Below the pieces are notes generated by a model. The model searched no databases. It had not been told where the DNA came from and saw only the letters and a program-made list of their open reading frames with translations. Source: Capsicum annuum (taxonomy: Eukaryota > Streptophyta > Magnoliopsida > Solanales > Solanaceae). From it: a stretch of DNA of 64,000 bases. Positions 11,796 through 24,656 of the stretch are shown piece by piece (the stretch's first letter is position 1; each line of letters begins with the position of its first letter). The stretch covers positions 136,498,495 through 136,562,494 of the forward strand of contig NC_061121.1 in NCBI RefSeq assembly GCF_002878395.1. Reading direction: 5' to 3'. Made by a program: the position numbers and the translations under genes.

Positions 11796-13890
11796 GTGTA
11801 ACCCCCATGTTTCATTAGAAACATAGAATATATATACATCAAAGCAAACATGAAACAACAATACTGAAGTTGCAAAACATTTGAAATATAATGAGGATGA
11901 TGATGATGTGATGTGTTTGAGGTTAACGCATAACCTCCGTATACACCTACTGAGCACTACTCTCGATGTATGACCTATGAGGGGTTCACAACCCATATAC
12001 AATCTTAATAACTAATAACAATCCAATATCCTTAACTCATCTCAAAATCGTGAGCAAGGACAGAGGGATATTTAAAGTGTCACTTTTCCGTCAGAAAAAC
12101 CAATATTTCCACAACGGTACCAATGTCTTATGAATGTATGTATGATATGAGGATATAATTCTCACAACCAAAACTATAATGGGAATCCCAAATCCAACCA
12201 ATAAACACGAACATGAGCCAAAATCCACTCAATAGGGTAATCAACCACGATCCAATATAAGCCATGTACCATTAGAGTGAAATATTCAAGTGATATACTA
12301 GTGATACCATATAAACCCCAACTTAGGCATTTCTACCAACAACAAATGAATACACAAAGCCAACAATATCAGATAAGACCCCCACATTGACCACAAATAG
12401 AAATTATTGTCTCAAACCATCAATAACAATAATATAAGCCCCCTCATGGGCACACAACAATAATAACACAATTTTTATGATCCATTCCTATACTCCTAGC
12501 ATGCTTTTATGTAAGATATTAACTACCCTACCAAGTCTAAAGAAAGTTAAGCCATAACCTACCTCGAACGAAGAAATCCCAGTCTCAAACCTTCAATCAC
12601 GAAGCTTTCCCCCCTCTAATGTCTTCAAAACTATAAAACATACAAATATAGAATCTAAATGTTAAAAAGGCCAAAACTATCCATATTACCTATTTTTGAG
12701 TTGGGTCAAAATGAACCCTCGAAACAAATTTTCAAAAACTTGTAAAACAAAAATTTTAGTTCATAAGCACATTAATCATGATTAAAGGAATACATGGAAT
12801 AAACCCCAAGTAAAAATAAGTTTAAAACGAGGTTAAAATAGAAGAAAAACAATTTAGGCCTTTCAGGCCAAGATCTCCAAATTTTACTTTCAAAATCACA
12901 AAATTATGGGTTTTGGATTACACGAATCAAAGTAAAATAACTAAAATAATAATTTAGAGCTTACCCAAGCTTGATAATGGAAGAAATCACCCAAAATGCT
13001 AAAACTCGGCGCTCAAAGTCTCAAAGATAGAAGAAAAACCAAGAAAATATATTTTATATTATACCAGCTATAGCCACTATAGTGGAAAAATGACCGCTTT
13101 AACAGTGATCGCTAAAGCAGTCAAGTGTCAATTTAGTGGTATTCTCATATATGCTCAGTCTTCTTTAACAGAGAATGGGCCTCTTTAGTGGCCTTCGCTA
13201 CAATGGATGAGGCTTTGATAGAGTATCCCCAACTGGGAGTCGAGTCAATAAAGTGACCGACTGGCTGCTTTAGCAGCCACTGCTAAAGTGACCCAAGTAG
13301 CGCTTTAGCGGTTGCACCAATTTTAAGTCTTTTGAGATCCCTCGGTATTCATCCAAAATCCCAAGAACGCGAATGAATTATGCTACCCTATCAAATTCAA
13401 TATTCCAGACTAAAGAATGAATAATTCACAAAAACCAAGTCCTTACCGTATTTGTATCTAATAAATGCTTTCGTAGCTTACTTGCACATAAAAACATTTT
13501 TCTACAGCTCAATTGCGCAAGTGTTATACACTTATTAGGCTTACAAACTCATATGTTAAGTTCTCCTTTTGTGCTAATTTGCTTATGTGTCATAGACTCT
13601 ATGTGACATGCTTGTCCATATATTATATGCACCTATTTGTGCTTATTGATTCAAGTGTTGAACATATTGGGAGAAAGTTTCCATGTATCTTGATGAAGTG
13701 AGGATTGGCTAGAAAAGGTTAGCCATATATATGAATTTTAGCACAACCCTAGATAATGGCTTAGCATAATGCCCTATCCAAAGGTGCGACACTAAAACTT
13801 TAATATTAATATTATGTATTATTATAAGACTCACTTATGAAAAGTGTCACAAGATTTATGAAACACAAGAAATTTCAGCCCTCAGTATGT
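11796..13890 (-). repeat. Ty3-gypsy LTR fragment
   Basis: No coding sequence. The phrase at about 11935-11965 ('taacgcataacctccgtata') matches in inverse orientation the sequence at about 51640-51665 in the plus-strand LTR fragment at 50700-51840. A GCTAAAG/CTTTAGC-rich stretch at 13060-13320 ('cgctaaag' motifs) resembles that near 48440-48560. These shared motifs indicate one gypsy LTR family scattered through the window. Boundaries are approximate. 13330-13890 has no recognisable content. Confidence 0.5.
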
Positions 13891-13893
13891 TAG

Positions 13894-16800
13894 TGTAATG
13901 ACCCTTCAGGTCATTTTCTATATTTCTATTTTTCTTCACCGTTTAGAGCTTTCTTATAACTGCCCTAAGTCACTTATGACTTTTTGGGAATGACAGTTCA
14001 ATTACCGGCTAGTTCATTTGATTTTTAGAGCCAATTCTCTATTTTAAAGCCTTTATTGGTTCAAATTGGCTACCAAAAAAAAATTCAGTCAAACGATCTT
14101 ATATGCTAAATCTGACTATTCCAATAGCTTTGTACTATCAATTTTAGTCTTGGTGGGCCCTTGGTTTGGGTCCTGAGGCATCCGAGCTCATTTCAAGCTA
14201 TTGGTAGAAAGTTACGAAAAATAGTAAGTGGGTATGGGACCCACTTTCTAGCGAAATGACCTTGGATGAAAGTTTTGACTACGCCATTGAGTCCATAATG
14301 TCAAATTTCATAAGGTACCATAGTGCGTTTGCATATACGAGATTCTAGATGAATCTCGAGAGGTTGGAAGAGACTTGGAAACTTGGAAATTTTCTAAGTC
14401 TTAGTTGGTGCTAGTGCATTGGAAATTTGGAAATTTTCTAAGTCTTAGGGTGCTAGTGCATCACATCTATGATGCCTTCAATCGCTTAAGTGATCTGCCA
14501 ACCAGCAGCAAATATCACATATGCGAAAATTTTGTCACGTAAGAGACTCCCTTGGCAATAGAGCAGGTATCGCATAAATGATACTATTGTCGTATAAGCG
14601 AAAGCTGCTTGGATAAGCCAAATATCTCATAAGAGGCTTATCGTGCAAGCGATATATGTGCCAGGGTCAGGTATCACATAAGCGGACAGAAATTTACTTA
14701 AGCGAAACCTATGTACCTGGAAAAGGTATAAATACCCTATTTAGCCATTTTTCAGCATTTCTAATCTATTTCCAAGATATTTAAACTCTACAAAGTGAAA
14801 AACATGGGGATAGCACTTGTGGGTAATTTTAGGACTTGGATAAAGAGTATTTACGCATTTCTCCTTCAAATTTGTGGTGAGTTTTCTATAATTTCTTGCT
14901 GGAATTCTCTTTCTTTTCCTAAAATCCATAGAAACTTGGTGGCTTGATTTTAGCACCATTATAGCTCAGAATTCACCCATTTTTAGGGTAAATACTCCTT
15001 GAGCATAGAAGGACGTTGAGTTGGTTTCAGAAGTGCAATTATCAAAAACAAACCCCCCATGAAATTTTTAAATAATTTTGGACCCGAAGCACAGTAATGC
15101 AATATGGGTATCATTGTTCTTATTTTGATGTGTAGATTGTGATAGTGTGGAACCTTGAGGAAGCTTCTTGGAAGTAGGGTTGGGCATATTTTGGTTCAAA
15201 TCAAAAAAATTAAAAAACCAAACCAAAATTTAATTTTGGTTTTCAGTATAAATATAATATATAATAAGTAACCCAAACTGTCAAACGTCATACGAGTTAC
15301 GAGCTATGTCTCTAATCCTAAGTGTTTATTTCAATACTGGTTGTTGACTTATTTTAAGATTTTAGTGGCTCCTCGAGGAGACGAGGCAACAAGTGTCGAG
15401 TTTTCGGCTGTAGTTATACATTATGTTAAACTTATGGTTATTTCATTTCGTTAATACGTGTTGAGTTATTTATATTTGAAAATGAAAAATTTGTCTGAAA
15501 AAAAATATTTTTCTATAAAATCACCAATTTTAAATGCCCAGTCATGATAAAGAAAGGCTCGCTACTTTAATCTTCAAAGCCGAAATAAAAATCTGAAATA
15601 ACTAAAACAAATTTGTAGAACCGAACCAAACCTAATTTATTTTGGTTTTATTACGATTGGCTTTTTCGTCAATCCAAAAACTGAAAAACCGAACCGATAT
15701 TAAACAACCAAACCAAACAAACCCAATGCCTACCCCTACTTGGAAGGAGAAATCCATGATTTAGAGGATTCTTTGGCGCCCAACTAGGCTAGGTTTGCCT
15801 TCTTTATAAATTAAGCTATTTCATAGTATGTTATGATATTACGCTAGATATGGAGTAGGATTTAGGTATTGGAGCTATGAATGAGAGTATTTGGTTTAAT
15901 TGGTTCGTTAGTCTAACTTGAAATCATAGACTTGGAGTAGTTAGCATAGTTATTCATGGCTTAGGTGGATTAAGCTTTGCGGCATAGATTTAGAATGGAA
16001 ATGTCTTAATTACTCAAGGTTGGTGAAATTTTCCTAGTTATTCATGTTAGAGTAGAATTGCCTTTAGTTGTTATTGTTCTAAGTAGGATTGCCTTAGTTG
16101 TTCATATTTGGGAAGGATTACTATCTTAGGGATAATTATGTCTTACTTGACAACTAGGAATGAACATAGATAGCTTAGCCTAGTCTGGGGTAGAAATTTC
16201 CTAAGAGGATTTTTTGGAATTAGAAGTGGGCCCCTTCCAGCCCACCTTAGGCCAAGACTTGTGACAACCTTGTAGACTCATTTATGTATGATATACTCTT
16301 ATTGATAGTAGGTTTGACACTTGAGTAGGTTCAATATAATTATTAAGTATGTTAGTTGGATACTGAAGGAGTGATGCTAATTTTCAAGTATCGCTAATGA
16401 TGTTGCTCATATGTATAATTAAGAATATAATTTATAAGTACGAGGTGTGATTTATACATGTGATTACTGGTACGTATCCCTAATATGATTGATAATGTGG
16501 CCTATGGACTTGTTTAATGATATAGATACCAACGTGATTAAAAGGTATAGTTTATAGACAAGATACGGCTTATGTACTTAATATTGCTTATAAGTACGAT
16601 ATGACTTATATACATAAAATAGATTATTGGTATGATATGGATTATATAGATGATATGGTTTATATATATACGATATGTCTTATGAATATGTTATGGCTCA
16701 TAGATATGATGTAACTTATAAATACAATTTACGGCTTGTAGATATGATGAGTGGCCTATAGATAAGACTATAGGTATTAATCTGAAGATGCTTAATAGTA

Positions 16801-17935
16801 TTGCTTATGAACATTAGTAGCAATATAGATTCCGGATATGGCTAATAATATGGCTTATAGAAATGATTATGGATTAGACCTACGGATATGATTCTTTGTT
16901 CGGTGTATAAAAATGAGTAAAGGGATGAGTTATAGCTATAATTAGTTGGTATAATCTATTGAATTTAGCTTATTTAAATTGGTCACTAGAGTGATTCATT
17001 AATACAGTTTATAAATATTAATTTTGGTTTGAGTCTGGCAAATGTTAAAGGCTTTTCTGTTATGAGTTTCAATTCAAGTTCAGCAAAATTGATTATAATA
17101 ATGATGATGCTATTGAGTCCCAGTTCAGTCTGGTATTGAGGATTGCTTATGATGTGATACGTGATGGGTGAATTCTTGGTTATGGCATGACAGTTAGTAA
17201 ATTTTGGTTATTCGATTGTTAGTTTCCTTGATTGTACCCTCCAAGCTTATGGGGGCCTACGTTAGGTTATTTACTTTTCCACACTTATTGATTTATGAGG
17301 GTCAATCTTGTAGTTAATGGTATGATCCTTATGTTATCATTCTAATATGCATTTATTTATCTATGTACAGTGGTGTCAAAGCTTATTTTCAGGTTCGCCC
17401 CTTTTTATCTTGGCTTAGCTTATGTTATTTTGTATCTTATCATATTTATATCATGATTTAGCTCAGTCAATCGATGATGCCTACTGAGTACCCATGGTTT
17501 TGGTACTCATACTATATTTTTGTACCTTTTTGGTGTAGATCCGAGTACTAGTTGCTAATGTTGATTCGATGTTCTCGAAGAGTTGATTTCAGAGATTGAA
17601 TGAGCTCTTGGAATCGGAGTTACCCATTTTCCTTCTATGTATCTATATCTAGTCTTTCCATATCAAGATGGATTGTATTTGACTATTCAGTACTCATAGT
17701 TTATTGTAGTAGCTCTTGTACTGTCATTACTGAGACTTGGGATGTTTGTTGGTTTCTATCAATCTATTAGAGCTTTATGATTGTATTATTTCTATTTGAA
17801 TATTTATTTGTTAACTTTTGGCTTTTATGACATTTTTCTACCAAGTTACCCCATTGTACCCAATCTGAACTATGGTTGGACTTACCTACTGGCGGGATAG
17901 GTTAGGTGCTATCATGACTCGTAAATCAGGTCATG
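13894..17935 (+). repeat. Long 5' LTR of gypsy element A
   Basis: Begins TGTAATGACCC and ends near 'gttaggtgctatcatgactcgtaaatcagg'-type sequence (17910-17930), just before a primer-binding-like site. Both ends match the style of long chromovirus LTRs of Solanaceae (the ends carry inverse 'gaccc...ggtca' motifs). About 4 kb long, of which 564 bp is a later MITE (15175-15738). Contains a region rich in 'cgcataagcgaa'-type motifs at 14510-14710. No second LTR copy is present in the window for comparison. Confidence 0.6.
15175..15738. mobile_element. hAT-like MITE nested in the gypsy LTR
   Basis: The ends are inverted: TAGGGTTGGGCAT on the left and ATGCCTACCCCTA on the right. They are flanked by an exact 8-bp direct repeat, CTTGGAAG (15167-15174 and 15739-15746). 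An 8-bp target duplication is the hAT signature. The interior is AT-rich with 'aaccaaacc' motifs near both ends and no coding capacity. Length 564 bp. Confidence 0.75.
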
Positions 17936-17937
17936 AA

Positions 17938-17956
17938 AAATTAGTATCAAGCCCTA
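17938..17956 (+). other. Degenerate tRNA-Met primer binding site
   Basis: The sequence TTAGTATCAAGCCCT differs in a few bases from the usual TGGTATCAGAGCC of plant gypsy/copia elements. It sits between the LTR end and the gag start, as expected. Confidence 0.55.
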
Positions 17957-18144
17957 AGTTTCACTGGTATTATTCGTACAAGAGCAAAGTCTAGTAGAGT
18001 CTCGCAGATCAGAATGATGACGTTCGTTTATTATCTTTGAGAGGCTATAGGACATTCTTAGGAGTTCTTCACTTCTTTTACTCATTTCATAATAAGAGCC
18101 TGAGTTGGATTCTAAGGCATTCCTTTGGTTTCACTTTTTCATAG

Positions 18145-19690
18145 ATGGCATAGACACGTGCTATTGTTATACGAGACAAAGGTCTCAAGACTGAGCCTAG
18201 GGATCTTGTCATTGTTCATGGGCAACTTAGACGTCATGTACAACCTCGAGATATGTCCCCATCTAAGGTACAGGATAGGGGTCCTTCACCAGACTCTATT
18301 CCTACTCCTGAGCTAGAGATTCTTTCGCCCCAACCAGCGGTGGGCCAGGGACCAGACCAAGATCCACCTAGATTTATTTCTTCTTTAGTTCTTAAGGATG
18401 AGGTTTAATTTTTGGGATTGGTTGGTGGCACACCATCTGATGGTTCACAGTCTACAGATTAAAGTAGTAATGAGGTAGGGGCGTATCTTGTAGTTGCGGC
18501 TCCTAGAGTTGAGCTCCCTTCTCTGCCGATGGTTTCTTAGTTGGCAGTTCCTCAGCCAGTGGTTGCCTAGCTTTCTATGTCAGTAGAGGAGTAGAAGATA
18601 TTGCACAGATTCTTACGATTGGCTCTGCCTAGGTTTTCTAGTGCGTCGGGCGAGAATGCTTTTGAGTTTCTAATTGCTTGTGAGGATAGGCTCTGTAATT
18701 TAGGCCTAGTTAATACCCATGGTGTGAATTACACTACTTTTCAATTAGACTTGGCAGCTCGATATTGGTAGGGAGTTCACCTTGATTCCAGGCCAGTTAG
18801 ATCTTTTCCTTTGACATAGACTTAGTTATCCAAGATCTTCTTGGAGAAGTAGATACCATGCAGCCTTAGGTATCATTTGGGGGATCATTTATCATGGTTG
18901 GAGTAGGGCTCTATGACTGTTGTAGAGTATGAGGCTCAATTTCATGAGTTGGCTAGGCATGATACTTCTATTCTGACTTTTGAGTATGAGAGGGTTCATT
19001 GCTTTATTAGGGGATTAAGAATTCCCCTTCACATGTCTACTCGAAGTTTGGTTATTGTGGGTAGGTCTTTTGCTGAGGGTTTTAATCATGCTAAGCTTAT
19101 GAAGGAGATACATCACGATGCCCAAAAGGGCAGTGATAAAAGGCTGTGATATCAGAGTAGGTTCAATAGGAGTAGTAGTAGCTCCCAATTCAAAGAAAAT
19201 GGTCCTCATGGTAGGTAGCCTCGACATTAGCTGTTTTAGCATTAAGATCAGTCTAGCAGACCCGTTCATGTCGTGCTTCAAATTATCGATGGAGGCTAAT
19301 CTAACTCTAGTGATTTTCCTGACCAGGGTCGTGGTCAGTCTTTGAGGGGTTTGTCTTTAGGTTATTTTAGTTGTGGTGGTTATTTTGGGTCAGTTAGATC
19401 TTCTGGTTTCACCCCAGCGCCTTAGGCAAGTTATGGTTGTGGAGCCCTTGGTCGCCGAGGGAGTGCCTCATTCATAGAGTTGTTATTCCTTCAGTTCAGA
19501 GCATTCTACCTATTAGGGAAATTCATCCCTCGGCTAGAGGTGGTATGTATAGTCATAGGGGTGGCCCCCAAGGTGCTCATAGAGGTTCTTGGCTAGGTAG
19601 GAGAGGAGGTCGGTTAAGAGCCCAGCCAGATGGCGCTCGTGGTCAGTTGTATAAGAACTTTCTAGACGTTTGGATGAGTCTTTAGTTGTT
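18145..19690 (+). pseudogene. Gypsy element A gag
   Basis: The likely start is ATG at 18145, followed at the third codon by TAG. The frame then runs through an acidic, proline-rich N-terminal region. The recognisable gag core includes 'GSMTVVEYEAQFHELARHD' (18909-18965; the open part is 18913-19149), preceded by damaged 'RYWxG...' sequence. The core has several TAG stops at positions where glutamine or tryptophan is expected in the family, as expected from C-to-T/G-to-A decay. The downstream part is Gly/Arg/Ser-rich and no intact zinc knuckle is visible. Confidence 0.65.
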
Positions 19691-19718
19691 ATTATTATAG
19701 GCATAATTTTGGTGAGTT

Positions 19719-19768
19719 ATTAGTCGGCTTTTACTTTATTTGATCAGTCGGCTTTTGCTTTATTTGAT
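19719..19768 (+). repeat. 24-25-bp tandem duplication
   Basis: The unit 'agtcggcttttgctttattt' plus gatc occurs twice in succession with one base difference, near the gag-protease junction of gypsy element A. Confidence 0.7.
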
Positions 19769-19879
19769 CCAGGATACATTTATTCTTATGTGTCTGCTTA
19801 TTTTTCCTATGTTTATAGTTATCTTGGGATTCATTATCTATGCCACTATGTGTATCTACTTCCATGGGTGATTCTTCAG

Positions 19880-20200
19880 TAAGTTTTCAGATCATGTGTT
19901 GTGATTGCTATAGATGTTGATACTCATATTGATTTTACTATATTAGACATGGTAGATTTTGATGTGATTCTAGGCATGAAATGGTTATCCCACTATCATG
20001 CAGTCATGGATCATTTTGCCAAGAACGTTACCTTAGTTATGCCCGACATACCCCCAATCATGTGACTGAGAGTTGTTAGCCATGATCCAATAGGTATAAT
20101 TTCTTATATGTGTGCTAGGAGGCTTATTTTGATAGGTTATGAGTCTTATCTCACTTATATTCATAATATTAGGGTGGAGAGTCTGTTGTTTTACTCTGTT
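19880..20200 (+). pseudogene. Gypsy element A protease (C-terminal half)
   Basis: A frame running into the RT region shows the family pattern DFTILDMVDFDVILGMKWLS near 19930-19995. This is the conserved segment after the aspartic protease active site (normally LIELDM-x-DFDVILGMDWL). The active-site part upstream is too damaged to see. The protein would process the gag-pol polyprotein. Confidence 0.7.
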
Positions 20201-21031
20201 CTTGTAGTTCGTGAGTTTCTAAATATTTTCTCTATCAATCTACCTGGCCTTCCTCCTAAGCATAGTATTGAGTTTGTTATTGATCTTAAGTCAGGAACCC
20301 GACCTATTTCTATCACACCTTATCGTGTGGTTCTTGCCAATCTTAAGGAGATGAATTTTTAGCTTTAGGTTCTTCTTGGTAAGGGTTTTATTAGACCGAT
20401 TCTGTCTCCCTGGGGAGATCTTGTGTTGTTTGTAAAGAAGAAAGATGGATTTATGAGTATGTATATAGATTATAGGCAGCTTAATAAGGTGAAAGTGAAG
20501 AACTGCTATCCTACGCCTCACATTGATGACTTGTTTGACTTGCTTCAGGTAGTAGCGGTTATCTCTAAGATTGATTTGAGGTCTGATTACCATCAAATAA
20601 GGATTCAGATTAAGGATAACTTGAAGACAACATTTAAGACCTGTTAAGGTCATTATGAGTTCCTAGTGATGTCTTTTAGGTTGCATAATATCCCAACTGC
20701 TTTTGTGGATTTGATGAACTGTGTATTCAGACCTTATTTAGATTCTTTCATGATTGTGTTCATCAATGACATCATTATGTATTTGAGGAGTAGAGAGAAG
20801 CATGTGCAATATTTGAGTATTATGCTCAAAACTTTGAGACATTATTTATTTTTTGCCAAGTTCTCTAATTGTGATTTTTGGCTTGAGGTGATGACATTCC
20901 TTGGGCTTCTGGTGTCTAAGGATGGAATTATGGTAGACCCGTCAAAGATTGAGGCTATTCATGATTGGGCCAGTCCTACATCTCCGACTGAGGTTCATAG
21001 CTTCATTAGCTTGGCCAGTTATTATAGATGA
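20200..21031 (+). pseudogene. Gypsy element A reverse transcriptase
   Basis: RT motifs occur in order: a GTRPISITPYR motif (20296-20330), the [15 protein letters not shown] and [10 protein letters not shown] motifs (20405-20495), [13 protein letters not shown] (20568-20610), MSFRLHNIPTAF (20669-20705), then FMIVFINDIIMYL. The last is the catalytic box with F-I-N-D instead of F-I-D-D. It continues with FLGLLVSKDGI and a terminal 'FISLASYYR' motif near 21000-21030. Stops at about 20360, 20646 and 21031 interrupt it. The order and spacing are those of Ty3-gypsy RT. Confidence 0.88.
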
Positions 21032-21063
21032 TTTATTGAGGGTTTTGTTACTATTTCAACACT

Positions 21064-21579
21064 ATGACCAGATTGACTCAAAAGGAGGTTCCTTTTCAAT
21101 GGTCTGAAGAGTGTGGGTCGAGTTTTAGAAAGCTTAAGGAAATTCTTACTTCGTTTCCCATTTTAACTCTTCCTATTGAGGGCAAGGGATTCACCATGTA
21201 TTGTGATGCTTCTGGTGTTGGTTGGGGTTGTGTGTTGATGCAGCAGGGTCACTTTATTACTTATGGTTTGAGGCAGCTAAAAGTGCACAAATGTAACTAC
21301 CCCACTCATGATTTGTAATTAGTGGCGGTAGTTTTTGCACTTAAAATTTAGAGGCATTATCTTTATGGTGTGCATTGTGAGATATTCATAGATCATCGCA
21401 GTCTTCAGTATCTTATGACCCAAATAAAGCTTAATGTTAGGCAGTGTAGATGGATAGAGTTGTTTAAGGATTATGATATCTCTATCTTATACCATCCATA
21501 CCAAGCAAATATGGTAGTAGACGCCTTAAGTCGGAAGGCAGTAAGTATGGGCAGCTTGAATTGTATTTTAGTTTCTTAG
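21064..21579 (+). pseudogene. Gypsy element A RNase H
   Basis: Follows RT directly. It shows [20 protein letters not shown] (DAS motif with its catalytic aspartate, 21200-21250). After a stop at 21318 it continues with [15 protein letters not shown] and the [15 protein letters not shown] and [11 protein letters not shown] motifs (21390-21545), which are usual in the RH-integrase linker. Confidence 0.85.
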
Positions 21580-21655
21580 AGGCCGTTGGTGCAGGACATT
21601 CAGTCCTTAGCCAACTTGGTGGTATGACTTGATATTTCAAGCCCTTTGAGGATTC

Positions 21656-23475
21656 TTGCTAGTATTGAGGCGAGATCCTCGAGATTGCCAATTTAAGGAT
21701 AAGAGACTTTTTATCAGCCATGATCAGGTGTTGAGTGGTGAGTCCAAAAGGGATACCATTGATTCTAAAGGTGTCTTGAGATTTGATAGCCGCATTTATG
21801 TTTTGTGGGTTGATGACCTGATCCAGTCGATTCTACATAAGGCTCACAGCTCCAGATATTCTATTCACCCAGGTACAGCTAAGATGCATAGAAATTTGAG
21901 ACAACATTATTGGTGGAATGGTATGAAGAGAGATGTCGTAGACTTTGTAGCTCGTTGCCTATGTTGTCAGCAAGTGAAGGTTGAGCATCAGCGACCTGGT
22001 GGTTTGACTCAAAGATTGCCCATTCTTGAGTAGAAATGGGAGTGGATTACCATGGACTTTATAAGTGGGTTGCCTCGTACTTCTTGTGGTTTCGATGGTA
22101 TTTTGGTCATTGCGGATCAATTTACCAAGTCAGCACATTTCAGTCCTAATCAGATATCCTTCAGTACAGAGAGGTTGGCTCATATCTATGTTAGTGAGAT
22201 AGTCCATTTGCATGGTGTGCCTATATCTATTATTTCAGACGGAGGTTCAGTGTTTACTTTTAGATTTTGGAGAGCTTTCTAGAAGGGGTTGGGTATTCAG
22301 GTAGATCTTAGTACAACTTTCTACCCAGAGATAAATGGCCAATCAAAGCGGGCTATTCAGGTTCTCAAAGATATGCGCCGAGCTTGTGTTATGAATATTG
22401 GAGGTCAGTTGGAGCAGCACTTATCCTTAGCAGAGATCTCATATAATAATAGTTACCATTCAAGTATTTAGATGGAGCCCTTTAAGGCTTTATATGGTAG
22501 CGATGTCGTTCAACGATTGGATGGTTTGAGACTTCCAAGTTTTGACCTTATAGTACTGACTTGCTTCAGGAGTCGTTGGATAGAGTCTGGGTGATTCAAG
22601 ATAGGTTGAGGTGATACGAGTTAAATGGATATCATAGCTTTTAGTGACATCATGTGAGGCTAACACATGAAGAAACTGGTTGAGGTCAAATTGAGGGTAC
22701 AGGAACACACATGGGGAGCCCATTTTGAGCCCACAATAGAGCAATTCCGTGAGTGAAAGGTTGCTTGGGAGCTTACCTTTGATCCCTACCCGAGAACCTA
22801 AGTCTTGAAGTATGAAATACCCACGGATTTGAAAGCATTGAAGAGGTGCCCCATTCATCAAGTCCAAACACTCCATGGCCGCCTCTTCCTTAAGGGCATT
22901 TTAGAGATTGCACATGGTGTCTTAACACACCATGGTCGTCCCTTCTCATTAAGGGTAGTTTGGTCACTTTATTTTTATAATAGATTATAAATAGACTTTT
23001 AGGTTATTTCCATGGTCAGTTGATTTTTTAGATGGAAAGATAACATTGTAACACAAATCCTATCTTATGAGAGTAGACCAAAACCAAAATTAAGAACAAG
23101 TGTGGATATCACTTGTGTTGAACATTTGTCTTAGAAATGTCGGTTCTTGAGGAGGGTGATTTCCCTCTTGGGTCACGTAAGAGTTTGGTGTTAGTTATTA
23201 CGGGATTTAGGGGTCTTGGAGTTAGGTTTTTCAATCTCTTTATGTCAAACTAACTATCCTTTATCTTATTGCATTTTGTGTGTTTTGTATCTTGTTTTTC
23301 ATTCTCAATTTCTTTGTGTTGCTACCAGTGTTTGTTGTTCTCTTGTTTCGTCTTATCTTCGTGTTCTTAGGTATTTTCATGTGTTCGTAATCGTTCTCGT
23401 ATCATGAGGGCAGCTAAGAGTAGGCAGAAGGCTTATACAAACCGTAGACTTCGTGCCTCGAGATTTGGAGTTGGA
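21656..23475 (+). pseudogene. Gypsy element A integrase, split by a solo LTR
   Basis: 21656-22033 carries the H-H-C-C zinc-binding domain (HPGTAKMHRNLRQHYWW then CLCCQQVK). 22052-22282 carries the first and second catalytic aspartates ([11 protein letters not shown] and ISDGGSVF). 22289-22471 continues to STTFYPEINGQSKRAIQVLK, with the catalytic glutamate position read as I-N-G-Q-S. At 22611 the frame stops at a solo LTR (22612-23404). It resumes at 23405 in the C-terminal domain (a RQKAYTNRRLR motif, 23425-23450) and is lost after about 23475. The element has no 3' LTR. Confidence 0.85.
22612..23404 (+). mobile_element. Solo LTR inserted in gypsy integrase
   Basis: Starts TGATACGAG and ends CTCGTATCA, a perfect 9-bp inverted terminus. 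It is flanked by an exact 5-bp duplication TGAGG (22607-22611 and 23405-23409). It is 793 bp long with a TATA-like 'attataaatagac' near 22980. Its termini and layout resemble the LTRs at 40555 and 44725, so it belongs to a related family. The gypsy integrase frame continues on the far side of the target duplication, which confirms both edges. Confidence 0.92.
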
Positions 23476-23804
23476 CTTCAGATATTATTTTAATAGTTCT
23501 AATATTTCTGTTTTCCAATTTATTTTTGATTTTCTGGTTACTGATTTGAGCACAGTAGAACAATATTTCCCTAACGCATTTGGAATTTCTCTATTGAATG
23601 AAATATTAGACAATTCTATATCATCTTTTGCTATTTGAAATTAAAAAAAGAAATTGCAAAACTTGTTATCTTACAATTATAATGGAGAATTCGCCAACAA
23701 AGGCAGAGGTGGCTCAAGGGGGAAGTTGGTAAAACATTTGCTTTAGGATCCCAATAGTTAAAGATGAATTTAAAGATTTTTATTTCATTTAAAACAATAT
23801 CGAG

Positions 23805-23846
<42 letters not shown>

Positions 23847-24656
23847 CAAATTTTTGTACAAGGGAGAAAAAGAAAACTATCTATCTTTTACCAAAAATAT
23901 TTTAGAACTTTCAATCAAATAGCTTAAATCTTTGTAGTAATAAATAAATTCTTACAACAACATCCAATATAGTGTATTTGCAACAAATCACTGAAATCGT
24001 ATTAATTAGAATTACTCCTTGATTTTATATTACAAAGTAATTTTAACCAAAGATTTTATGTCATTTAACATCACTATATTAAAAACAACAAGTATGTAAT
24101 AATAAAAAAGAACAACAACAAAAAAATAAAAAAATAAAAAATTATGTATATTTGTGTACAGTTAGACCTCTACTTAAAATTAATCTATAGGTCACTAATT
24201 TTATTGAGATGTCTGTGAGCTGAGCAAAAAGAGCGTACAACACCTTTGCCTAGGTCCCTTAATTTGGATTATTATACGATATATCACATCTAGAACAGAA
24301 TTTTTATCACCAAAACACACATCTTATTTTGGTGCTACAATATTTTTTATTTCTCATTTTTCGGGTTGGGGAAATTTTCATCTAGTTTGTTCTAAAGAAT
24401 TGGACGAATATTGATGATATTATCAATGCAGCTGTTTTATCTGGTCAAGATAGTATTACAATCTCAGACGCTTTATTAAAAGGTCTCCTTTAGACCATGA
24501 AGTACGTTCAAACACACAATTTTGCTACATTAATACTACCAGTTTTTACTAATATTCCTGTGTCCAATCATTTAGAAAAGCATAAAGAGACAATAAATCA
24601 ATTTGACACGTAAAAAGGATAGTCCTGATCTTGCATATGTTTTTGACATTCTTATC
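23476..24656. other. No supported gene; A33 homopolymer at 23811-23843
   Basis: AT-rich sequence with no recognised domain. A run of 33 A residues at 23811-23843 could be the tail of a retroposed sequence on the plus strand, but I recognise no SINE or LINE body next to it. Short T-rich frames here look like chance. Confidence 0.4.
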
